A program made the translations under genes and the position numbers. Below, piece by piece: positions 12,901 to 23,200 of a stretch of DNA of 64,000 bases (the stretch's first letter is position 1; each line of letters begins with the position of its first letter). The stretch comes from Echinococcus granulosus. Its lineage: Eukaryota; Platyhelminthes; Cestoda; Cyclophyllidea; Taeniidae. The stretch spans positions 162,893-226,892 of the forward strand of contig NW_020170417.1 in the NCBI RefSeq assembly GCF_000524195.1. Reading direction: 5' to 3'. Under the pieces are notes generated by a model. It did not search any database and was not told the origin of the DNA. It saw only the letters and a list, made by a program, of their open reading frames with translations.

Positions 12901-15900
12901 ACCCAAGATGTAGGACAAATTAGCTAAAACTGCGAATTAGGCCCTTATAATCATAAACCAGAAAGTATGGTAGCAGTTACCGTAAACTGGTGTAGTGCAA
13001 CAACTGGCAATAGAAAGAGCTTTATAACTCCTGGCTGAACAAAACTATACTGTGGGTTTCATGATGAATAAAAATATAAAAAAATAGACAAAAAATCTTC
13101 ATTTGGGAGCTGTTTCACTGTAAACAGGAGGTATCAAAGCTCAAGCCAAGTTGACAGTTGCCTATTCTACTCAAGAGAAGGCATTCATATGCTTGATCGC
13201 CCGCTTTGGTGATCTGTAGCCACTGATCTAACAAGGTTGTTAAAAATACCACACATATGTCGACGTCTACTATCAAGGACCCTAGATCTGGTGTAAATAG
13301 AGCATACCTGAGAAATGCATGCAGGCATCCTGAAGAGGTGTGCACACAACGATGCCTTTAAATGTCTAGCCATAACTTAAAGTAAATTCAGAGGCTGAAA
13401 ATAAACCAGATTACATCTATTTACTGTTGAAATTTAATTTAGTGGCCAAATCATTAGGTAAAGTAGCATCGAAAAAATGGTGGACATTTTGAACATGCTA
13501 CTGAACTACGAAATCATCAAGAAGTGCTCTGCAACACCTTCTAAATACCTACTGTTAAAAAAAAGGAGACGCAAGACTTTGGTCCTTAGAAGTAGGTATT
13601 TCTACATCTTGGGAGTTTTGCATTGTCACACAAATTGGACAAATATTCGCGCAGACTTTGGGCCGTTTCTGCGTACGAAATGCCTCGCCTAAGGCTACCA
13701 CCTTAAAGGTCAAAGTTTTGTGATTACCGGTGCAAAGGGGTTAACTGCAATCTATGCAACGCTTGGATATAAGGTAGAATAAACACTTTGGTCAACCTTC
13801 TACTTTTATGTGAATGCAAGATTAAAATGGGCGCAAAAAATATGAAGATAGGGGATGAAAACCAACGGGAAAAAGAAAATTACACAAATTAAACCTACAG
13901 GAACTAGGTTAGCATGGCAGAGCAAACTTTCAGTTGAGGTTTATTCACATTGTGCCATTTTGGGCACTTTCTATCTACTTCAAGGAGCTAGTAGGCTAAC
14001 CCACCTGTAATATAGGCTTGTTTGAATAGCCCTGTTAGGTGACAAGCGGTCAAATTGCGCCAGCCTGTCTCGTGACTGAGCAGACGTAACCGATTCTCAA
14101 AAAGGAGATGGATACTAATCCACTAGCAAATTTCGTTAATTTTTAAATCCCCTCCCGTACTACATAAACATAAGACGTCCCCCTACAGCCAATTTTTTGA
14201 TTCAAGAGTCAAAAACCGGAGGTAGAGGCGACCAGCGGAACAGCTACACGTCTATCTTTAGACTAAGTACTACGATTCTAGGACATATAAGAGTGAATAG
14301 AAGAGGTTTGTGTACAACTAAGTTGCAGACAATTTTACAAAGAAAGCTAAATCAACATTGCACTTTTACCACTTGTCAATACTTTATTCAATTTCGGCTG
14401 AAATTGTTAAAAGTAAGAAGAAAACAGACACGGTTATTGCAAAAACCCATACCTTAGAGGACAATTTAGTTAAAATGAAGGAAAGAGTGACGTGCGAAAT
14501 GATGAATAAGTGAGGTGTTAAAGAAACCTACTTAAGAACGTTTGGCATTTAAAACAAACTACGCGAAATAATAACAATGAGAACAAATAGGGATGATAAA
14601 AGTCAAAAAAACATTTAATTAGGTTGCCACTTCCCTAAAAACTTGCGGCGAATCGCACAGATGAAGAATTCGCTTTGCTTGGAAGCTATCTCATCTGTAT
14701 GAAGAGGACCCGAAGAGCTGACACAAAAGAAAGCAACGAAACAGAGAGAAGAAAAGCACGTTAAAAGGGACAATACTTAAAGAAAAATCCAAAGATGATC
14801 GTTCAGTAAAAGTGAATATGGTAGCAGCGAAAACAAGTGAAATTATGAGTGCATAAAAAGGGTTTTATCGTTTGATGAGTTTTAGTAAATCAAAGAAATA
14901 TTCGATCACTATACTGCTACGACAAGTAAAGGAGGAGCGGCAGCGATTGTGATAGCTTAACCCATCTACCATGCGCTGTGCTACACTCGGTGGATTGAAT
15001 CTACGATCAACAAGGGCATTAGGAGAAGTAGCAACAAGAAGAACTGGGCCCGATTCACCTCATCCCTGTTGAAGTCCTGCAACGAGGACGGAGAGGAACC
15101 TGCGTAGCATGAGGAGGCCGAGGAAGGAGAGGAAAGATAGTAGGGGTCGATGTCGCCGAAATTCGGTCCGGAGACAGTTGGATGAGGTGGTAGCAGCTGC
15201 GATGCCGGTGGTGGCAGTGATGGTGTTGGCAGGGGTTGAGGTATCGATTGCGGTGGAAAGAGGAGGAGCGGAGTGGTGTGTGGATGGTAGTGTAAGGGAG
15301 TAGCTACTACCGGGTAGTGAAGGGCCTGGTGTTGATGGTGGTGGTGGTGATGAGTGCTGCTGGCCCATGAAGGATGTGTTGATTGGCGACCTGAGTCACT
15401 CTTCGCCTTGGCAGAGAGGACTGGAAAGTGGAATATAATAAGACTGGTCAAATTCCTTCGTCTACCTCTTACGTAACTCACCAGGTTGGAAGGACGTGAC
15501 TTCAAGAAGCTGCTGAAGTCGTCGCTCCAGATACTGTAAATGCTCAAATGACATATTCTCCATGCAATAGGATTTAGATTTTGAAGACTTGGAAGGCTGG
15601 TTTCCAAGGGCATGACGTGAACCCGGGAAGGAGATGGATTGGGGAATAGCCCCACTGATTTCACCTCTTTTTGGTGTGGTTGAACCGGGAGTTGCACCTG
15701 ACCTAAGGAAGTCTAAAGAAGAAGAAGATTAGACAAAAGCATTAGGAAAACTAATAGACCTACGTGCACTGCGGTGAAGCTGCTGAAATTCCTGATTCGT
15801 TTCAGGCTGACCACCACGTACAGGCGTGCTAGGTTGACTAGCAGGATAGCGTCTACGTTGGGCATCGTTGTTAGCAGTGGGTTGGTACTGCGCAGCAAAG

Positions 15901-16100
15901 AAGGGTCTGACAACTGTAGAGGGGCGAACACGACCCAGTGAAGAAGTGGTGACTGTGGAACTGACCGGAGTTTGGGATGTGGGTGGCGGGTGTTTCTCAG
16001 AGGTGCGCCTACCAAAAATAGGCAGTTTGGATGGCCGCAAAACACTTGAAGCGCCACTCGACTTACTCGAAAATAAGTGCGAGTCTTGCCCTGACATCAT
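2909..16100 (-). CDS. SAV1: Salvador homologue (two WW domains plus SARAH), Hippo-pathway scaffold
   Basis: Salvador bridges the Hippo/MST kinase to Warts/LATS through WW and SARAH domains. Exons (minus): 15764-16100, 15482-15712, 15059-15420, 5431-6457, 4796-5166, 3654-3910, 3339-3475, 3203-3267, 2909-3121. They sum to 3000 nt (999 aa); every junction is in phase with GT-AG ends. An in-frame TAG lies just upstream of the ATG at 16100. WW1 (residues about 787-837) starts LPLPTGW and has GRRFYV and TTTWQHP. WW2 (about 842-873) has PLGWERVE, CVYY and RHHP. The C-terminal SARAH-like helix (about 915-975) includes GQLEKLLKHL and FFRDLHRMVVAFEV. Residues 1-776 are Ser/Pro/His-rich and much longer than in human SAV1 (383 aa). 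Exons 4-9 are well supported; joining exons 1-3 across the 8.6 kb intron is less sure (about 0.6). Exons 1-3 could be a separate gene. Confidence 0.8.
5431..6457 (-). other. SAV1: Low-complexity exon 4 of the Salvador homologue (acidic, His/Arg, poly-Pro, poly-Ala)
   Basis: A 1027-nt exon begins at the acceptor TATTTTAG on the minus strand and ends at the donor GTATGT (5430-5425). It encodes in order an acidic patch with SEEEEGRG, a His/Arg stretch, a Thr/Ser-rich linker, long proline runs (plus-strand about 5640-5765) and Ala-rich segments. The antisense frames look artificially open because of this composition. No known domain is visible. Proline runs of this kind often bind SH3, WW or profilin partners, but that is only inference here. 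Confidence 0.75.
7555..7720 (+). repeat. Degenerate dispersed repeat, family 1, copy 1
   Basis: Shares ordered blocks with 14040-14240 in the same orientation: a TAAC-GTTCTCAA block followed by GGAG, an AATTCGTTA-like block, a CTCCC-TAC-AAACATAA block, then a GAT-CAAG-GT-AAA-CGG-GG-AGA block. Divergence is high, so this is an old copy. No coding capacity is seen. The family was not identified. Confidence 0.6.
8013..8085 (+). repeat. Degenerate dispersed repeat, family 2, copy 1
   Basis: Matches 8881-8950 in the same orientation. Shared blocks are TGTGATTGGCT, CTCAA, AATCA and AAGCTCTCT in the same order and spacing. CCAAT/ATTGG-like boxes recur within it. The unit may be part of a longer old element. 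Confidence 0.55.
8881..8950 (+). repeat. Degenerate dispersed repeat, family 2, copy 2
   Basis: Direct-orientation partner of 8013-8085, with the blocks TGTGATTGGCT, CTCAA, AATCA and AAGCTCTCT conserved and the bases between them diverged. It lies about 870 bp from copy 1. Confidence 0.55.
9835..9995 (+). repeat. Degenerate dispersed repeat, family 1, copy 2 (most diverged)
   Basis: Begins with a GACGAGTGGGCGGATCAAA block resembling the GACAAGCGGTCAAATTG start of the 14-kb copy. It ends with TTTTTGATCCA, GGTC, AAAACCGGAGATAGA, matching the tail of both other copies. The middle is largely unrecognisable. Confidence 0.5.
11354..11370. repeat. Short (AT)n microsatellite
   Basis: An uninterrupted AT dinucleotide run of about 17 bp inside the large Salvador intron. 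It is unremarkable beyond being a possible polymorphic marker. Confidence 0.85.
12340..12367. repeat. CAG/CAA trinucleotide run
   Basis: Three CAG units followed by CAA units and a final CAG, in non-coding sequence of the Salvador intron. No reading frame around it looks like a gene. Confidence 0.8.
14040..14240 (+). repeat. Degenerate dispersed repeat, family 1, copy 3 (longest)
   Basis: Carries all blocks of family 1: GACAAGCGGTCAAATTG at the left, GTAACCGATTCTCAA, CTCCCGTACTACATAAACATA, and the tail TTTTTTGATTCAAGAGTCA then AAACCGGAGGTAGAGG. It is in direct orientation with the copies at 7555-7720 and 9835-9995. No terminal inverted repeats or target duplication were recognised. Confidence 0.6.
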
Positions 16101-17268
16101 GCGGGTACCCCAACTTGACTACATCGTAAGTCTAAAACATCAGTTCCAAAAAAGCAAATGAACGCAACATCCAAGACGTGGGTATATTTGAAAAGCATAC
16201 AAAAAAGTAACTAACAGAAAATAAACGCAGGCCATTGAAACACCCGCAAATTTGTTGTTTACTAAATTAAACGAAAAAGTTATACTAGTAAACAGTTCTA
16301 GTGCAAATTAGCGTAAAATGGTTAGTCGCACACCTGCCGCAAATGCGTTTTGCACATAGAAGCAGTAAGCAACCAGTATTTTAATGCATAAAATGGAGAG
16401 AAAGAGTAAGAATCACCAGTACCACAAACTGATTTTACTCCAGCAAGTTAAAAATACACCATCAAATTAGAAGACTTAAACAACTACCTTAAGGACGCGC
16501 AACAAGTGATTAACAAGTGAAAGGTTTTTAGTGATGTTGCAAGCTTTGAGCGTAATAACTTAAACTTTAACCCTTAGTGTGCAAAAAATTTAAAAAGGCT
16601 AGGAATTACGCAATTTACCCAAACGAAGACACTCACTGGATAAAACCATCAAAGCCAGTAAGTGCCACTTTAGTTACTTTAATATATTGAAAGCAGCTGC
16701 GACCTTTTAATTATGCATTCTTAGGCGCCGTAGTAAGGCGCAGGAAGTTGCAGTGGTATAGCATAAAACACCACTAATGTGCGAAAGTTCGTGGTCGGCT
16801 GGCATGACTAAGAGGGCATCCGGCTGGGTGTAAACACAAGTGTCTTTGCAACTTTACCAAAAATCAAGTGCTTCTATCTGTCTTGCACACATTTTATCCT
16901 TTTTAAGTGTTTTTCTGGGCGAAATTTGGAATCTATTCATTTTTTTTCATGTTTAATACATTAAGGGCATATCACCTTTCACCTTAAGGAAGAATAGATG
17001 CAAGTATTTTGAAGACAATTTAGCACATTTTGTTTCGTAATTTTCCACTACGTCCTTTTTGGTTTAATTGATCAATGAATCGTCTCGAAGGTTAACCGAG
17101 GTGGTTGAGGTGTTGGTACTTTGGTGCGTGAAACTGATAAACTGCATCTGTGTCGGGAATGTCGTGTCCCTTCTTTTTCGTCTCTCGCAGACCTAAAAGT
17201 GGCACATCGCAAGTTCAGTTACAGACTGATTTATATGACTGGTATGCTTAAAATGTTCTATTTACACA
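16101..17268. promoter_or_regulatory. Shared head-to-head promoter interval of Salvador (minus) and UBR5 (plus)
   Basis: The two start codons, ATG at 16100 (minus) and 17269 (plus), face away from each other across 1168 bp with no other gene between them. Both genes have an in-frame stop just upstream of the proposed start (TAG for Salvador, TGA at 17236 for UBR5). A CTCTCGCAG at 17183-17191 before UBR5 could be an acceptor for a 5'-UTR intron or for spliced-leader addition, which tapeworms use. Which applies cannot be decided from sequence. Confidence 0.55.
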
Positions 17269-20200
17269 ATGGCTAGCTTAAAGAATATTTCGGACCAAAT
17301 AAAGAAAGATGGCGTTTACGTGCCCGAGGTTTTACGGCCTCTTGTCCGATGCGTTATCGTCGAAACTGCTGTTGGGCCCTCCCACATAGCATTTCGACTT
17401 CAAGTAATTATTATGAACCCACTTTTACTTATTATTCTTTCCCTAAGGATGGGCGGGTTTGTCGTTTGTCGTACTCGCTCCGTGCGGACAAATTAGTGTG
17501 TGTCAACGAAAGAAAGTAAAGTAGTGCACTTTTGACAACATTGATATAGACGAGGGCGTTCTTCAGATTCAAGAACTGAATTTTCTTACAGTCGGGGGAG
17601 CAACGCTGGCTCAGTCCGGGTTCCCAATGCGCCTGTAGCTCTACGAACACTACGTGCACCAATGAGTGTTCTGGGAAGGGGTAGCAGATCTATGAGTCTG
17701 TTTAGAGAAATGCAACGTCAGGGTCTCTATCTGCGACCTCTAAGTTCTCAAATATCCCCAGCCGACGTTCCCGAAAATCTCATCGAACAATGTCAAATGG
17801 TTTTGCAGGTAACTAGGCACTTACGAGAACTTTTTCAACGAAAGCATATTGTTAATTGCTATTCGTGCTGTTAAATAGGGCAAATCAAGACAGTTGATCA
17901 TACGAGAGCTACAACGCACTAACTTAGATGTCAATATGGCTGTCAACAACATGCTATCGCGTGAGGACGAGGCAGATTTTAACGGCGCTTCTGGAGCTGT
18001 TAACATTGGTGATGAGTGGGAAGATGATGCAGAGGATATTTTTTCCCTACTCGACCATCCTGAGGGTTTGCTCTTGGAAGGGGAAGGCGGTTTCCAGGAG
18101 GACATTATTGATCGATCCTCATCCCCGCGATTTAGAAGAGAAATTCTTATGGATTGTGGTAACGTGCAAGTTATGCCTCTTAATTATCCTTCACTAGATC
18201 GAACCCTTGGTGATCATGCCACCTACACTGATCGCCGAAAACGTAGGAGATTCGATACACCAGGACTCCTGCGGAATTCGGAGACTTACGGGGGTCGCAC
18301 GGCAGAGTCTCGTCTATTTTTACGCAATATGGGACTTCCAGACGAAAAGGTAGTGTGTTTATTCCAATTATTTATACATAGGTTCTTCATCAGGAGGAAG
18401 AAAGTGGTTGTGAAACGGTATCAGGGTCCACAAAATGCGTTGAGAGCAACGTGCAGCTGGGTGATCACCTCGAGTTTTGGCCCACAAACTCGGCTGAATC
18501 AGTGGGCTCGCATTTTGTTAGTATTGCTGCTCTCTACACCGAACTCGTCGCAATTAACAGTCGTGGTGAACTCCACCAATGGAAATGGCAAAGTCCCGAA
18601 CCCTTTAGCCCACATGTGCGTGACTGCCATCTACCATATGCGTTTTGCGCTTCTCTTTCATACCCAATGGTTACTCTTGCGCATTCACTTTTTTAGGGTA
18701 TCAATTCACCTCCATTCAATCTGATAGAACAGCCAGAAACTGATGCATCACCAGTTAATCATCGCCATCCCCGCTCCACTAGTCTGGGCATCACCCATGA
18801 AAAGGTGGTTTCCCTCTCGGGATGCGTCACCCGTGCGTCGATTATGACAGCCTCTGGAGCTATCGCCACGTGGATGGATGAGATGCTACCCAGTCTCTTT
18901 CACTCTGCTGCTCCTGCATCTTCAGCTGCTGCCACCGGGGCAACTGCTGCTCTCATGCGTCTCGAGCATCCCGCGATACATTTCAATGAGCTGAAGGCGG
19001 AGGTTGTTATTCGTATCTCAACTGCACCGCTTATCACTGTGGTCCAGTGCGCTTCCGGCGCAGTTTTTTGGTGGGGTGTTCTGCCCTCCTACATTAGACA
19101 ACGCAACGTGGAAAAACAGAGACACCCTGGTTCTGCATCAGCTGCTCCTACCACAACTACTTCAACAACATCCGCTTCTGCTAGTCGCCATCGAAGCACT
19201 AGTGGCAGCTCCGAAGCGGGCTCAAAAACGCCAGCTGCTGCCACCACTGTTAACACTTGCGCCCCACCTCTCAGTCCAGGCGATTTGGTGTGTATGAGGA
19301 ACGCGCCGATGTTCCACGCCGGTGCAATTGGTTTCACATTGATCAACGGCGTACCAAAGGTGGGCGTATTGTTGGAGGATGCGTGGAAGCTGACGGACGT
19401 GTGTCGTTTCCGTGTGAAGTCGCCCTCAGCGCTGAGGAGTCAGACTGGCGTTGTAGTCATGGTGACGGGTGGTAGCACAGTTGCGGGGAAAAGCAGTTCG
19501 ACGGAAGCGGTTCACGCTCTTACTTGTCCCTACGTTCAAGCCGCTGCTGCTGCTGCCGCGGCTGCTGCGCAAACTGACCACGAACCTCCACCGACCGACT
19601 CGGGTGCAATGGAGATGCCCCCACCTCCTTCACCCGCCTCATCTACGTGCTCAGATCACTCGGGTCCCGTGAAAGTCAGCCCGAGAGCTTTCAGTGAGTG
19701 ATCACTTTTTGAAGTCGGATCCTTGAATATTCCAAGGCGTTAAAGAGTTGGGAGTTTTTGCTCTTTGATGAGACGCCGCCTTTCTATTCTTGAAACATTA
19801 GAAATTACATAGTGGTTCCTTGCTCTACTGAATGGTGTTTGTTATTCAGGAGAAGAAATTACTTATATTCGAAAGTTTCTTTAGTGCTTAATTTATCCAG
19901 ATCTTAGTGATCGCCGAAATGGAGTCGTGGTTTTTTCATTTTAATGCATGATCACTTCGTAAGCAGACTCAGGATTTTGTCGTCCTCCCATGCGAGATAA
20001 GTAAACATGAGACCTTTTCCTATCATCCTCAATTCGGCTCAGTCCTTTAAATTTGTTTTCCATGTGGTGACTAACGATTTATGAACGTGCGAGTAGACCC
20101 TGAAAAGTTTTGGTTATTGAAAACGTTCTGAATATTGTTCTGCTGCGTTGTACTAAACGACAATTATTTTCAGTCACAGGGTATTGGCCTTACAACTTGT

Positions 20201-23200
20201 CCGATCGGAAAGTATTTATTTTTTTTTCATTGTTTAAGTTAGTTAGGCGAAGCTTATCGTATTTCTATTTTTCAAGGTCTTTTAAAGCTAGGGTTTTGAA
20301 CATGGAAAAATCTATCTAGAGGTTCAATTTCTTTGTTGGAATTCAGAATTTGCGTTTGTTGGTGTTACTTCCAGTTCTCGGTTCCTCGATCTCAGCTGCC
20401 TTAATTGCTGCTGTCCCAGTTAACTAGCCTTCCCTCGAGATAAAAAGACAATTTTTCGATACTTCCGATAATTTCCTAGACTAGTCTATGTTTCTTTACT
20501 CCTTTGGTGTGTTACTTCTGCCGTTCATTAGTCATGTCCTATTATTTTAACCAAACTTGGTTTTTACCTTAAAATCGCCGTAAAATTCTTTTGGATTAAT
20601 GCACTTAATGTTAGATTTGACTTCTGAGTAATTTGTCCACATCATTAAGTACCCTTTTTTCTACCGAATGCTATGCTTTTTGTGAGCAGCGCAGAAGAGT
20701 GTCACACCTTCTGTGAAATGTGCGATTCTCATGTTATTTTACTTAATTTAGTATTGTTTTGTGTTCAGCACTCTCTTTGGTGTTCGGTCTTATTAATTGT
20801 TGATCAGCCACATCAAAAATTAGTCGATTTTACACACCTTCAGTTGTCTTTCATCGAATATTGCTAGACTTTCTGTTCTCTTTTTTATTAGAAGCTAAAA
20901 TCTTAATTATCTACAGATCAGGGAGGTCGCACATCTGGTTTATTGTAAATATAACCATTCCGAGACAATTTAATTCAACCAATTATCGTTCAGTGATAAA
21001 GATCACATGTCACATTTTTGTGATGCGCGAACTCAGATAGTGACTCAGTACCTCATTGAATTGTTTTTTTTGGCCCCCATAGAGCGCAAAAAAGCTCCAA
21101 GCACCTCAAGTGACGGTAGCGGGAACGGTGGCGGGGCAAGTGGAAGCAGTACTCGTCGTGGATCCGATCAGTTGGATCAACAACAGCAGCAGTTAACGAA
21201 ACAAACTACCAAGCCAACCACATTGAAGCCGCAGCACGACGAAGAGATTGAAGATTGGTGTTTGAGCGAAGTGATCTTCGTGGAGGATGGTCGGACTCAA
21301 CCGGTGGGTGTGCTGCTGAAAATCGACGGGACCATCGCCGCGGTGAAGTTCCTCAAGGAGCAGGATCGCGCCTGTCTGGCCGCTCGCTGTCCTTCTGCTC
21401 CCGTCTGTCTCTTCATCAATCATATCACAAAAACCGCTCATACTCTTCAGAAATCATTCGTTGCTCCTCCCACTACCTCTTCCCCTTCGCTTGTTGCTCC
21501 ACATGATCCTATGGCCTGGCTAAACGTGAGCTGTCTTCCACTTTTCGCATTTTGGACTTTTTCCTCTAACCCAGATTATACCTTCTTAGGATTGCCGTTT
21601 GTTGAAAAAGGACGACTTGATGCAAGTGAAGCAGTCTGTAGGTGGGGGACTCTCCCAGCGCGTGCCAGACTTCGTTCAGGCGACACCGCGTCACATCTCG
21701 ATGAACTTTCTTACCACTAAGTCAAATTCCATGCCCTCCAACATCTCTAAAAAGCGAATTTTTGCCCTAGCGCCGGAGAATTCGCGTCTCCATGCTATTG
21801 TCGGTCGAGTGGAAACAGAAATTGCGATCGGGAGTGGTGAGGATCAACGAATGCGACATTTAGAATACCATGTCTTCACACTGAATGGAAAGACCGTGTC
21901 GTCTCGACGATTGCCAGCTCTTTCCAAATCCACGGGTGCTCCGGATAACGCTATCGATACAGACGGAGCGAAGAGCTCCCTCTACTCTGACATTATGCTC
22001 ACGTGTCCTGCTGAGGTTTGTCTTCGTTAATGTTTTTCGATCTGGACTAGGAGGAAACATTCTTTTTGAATCTAGCGCAATTTCGGCACCAAAGGGAATT
22101 GAGACGTATACGCGCTTTAACCCACCGATTAATAAGTAATTTTACAAGCCTGAGGCATCGAATCAGGTCACATAGCTTCCTATTACCAAATCTAACAATT
22201 AGGACTAATTTATCAATTGCCCTATAGGTTAAATCTGCTTGCAGTACATCTCACCTGTCTTCAATTTCAATGAGAAGTAGATTTCATATCGGGAAATGTG
22301 ATTCATCCATCTCAGTGACTGAATTATTGACTGTCACTTCCAATGTTCCTGGATCACTTCATCTAGGTACCAGTTTGTGACACTTACTCCCGTTTCAAAA
22401 ATGACACTTTGTTCTCACTTTCGCAGTATTTTTAGTATTTCTGGACGACCTAAAGTCCATTTGCTCATAATATCGCAGCTTAAACGCCTAGTCTATTTTA
22501 AAAGTAGAGGGAACTATGGAGCCCTATTTCCACTGCTATCTGTATGGAATGACTGCGACATTTTTTGCGTTCGGAGACACGTTCAAATAAGCAACAAACG
22601 AAAAAGAACTATGATTTTTTGAAGCAAAGAGTTCTTTAACAATATTGTATTACCATAATCTCTTATTTCAGCGCCCCTTGTTGTTGCGCGACTCTGCAGG
22701 GGTAGTGTTCCCTTTTCTACCACCCTCACGTCCTGGTCAGGAGTCCTGGGTGTTTCCTCCATGGCTAGACCTGCCTGCGGTACAGTGCGCCGCCCTTTCC
22801 TGGATTAGCGCCTCCCCGCCACGCACCACACCTGCCACCACTCTCACTCCTGCTTCCCAACGCGACACTGAGACGACCACCACGTCTTCTACATCTAGGG
22901 CAAGCGGTGAAAACAGCAAGAAATTGACCTTAGCTTCTGCTGCTGCTAGAGATCTTCAGGGCGACCCACGCCTCCTACTGGGTGTGGTGGTTGTCAGAGA
23001 GACTAGTCTTTTGCAGCACATCCTGCGTGCTGATGAGGCAAAGGTGGAGGAAGCGGTAAATCGAGAGTTTGAAATGTCCCTTTTATACCTGCGTCCTTTG
23101 CACCACGCCTAGAAACTATTTTCCATTTGATCTGCTATTAGTGCCTTCCCTTGAACTAGTTCGTAGCTTGCCTGTATGTATGGAGAACTTAAACCACATT

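Larger units (their letters stand above)
6458..15058 (-). other. 8.6-kb intron 3 of the Salvador gene model, with old dispersed repeats
   Basis: Donor GTGAAT at 15058 (phase 0) and acceptor TTTTAG ending at 6458 (phase 0) bound this stretch. No convincing exon of another gene was found on either strand. It contains two families of degenerate dispersed repeats (listed separately), a short AT run and a CAG/CAA run. If exons 1-3 are in fact a separate gene, most of this stretch would be intergenic. Confidence 0.55.

Noticed and set aside
14981..15058. Leu-rich read-through at the end of Salvador exon 3, ending in TAG
   Set aside because: A phase-0 donor GATGAG|GTGAAT at 15059/15058 precedes it and joins in phase to exon 4; the Leu run looks like translated intron. 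It would become real if exons 1-3 form a separate gene.
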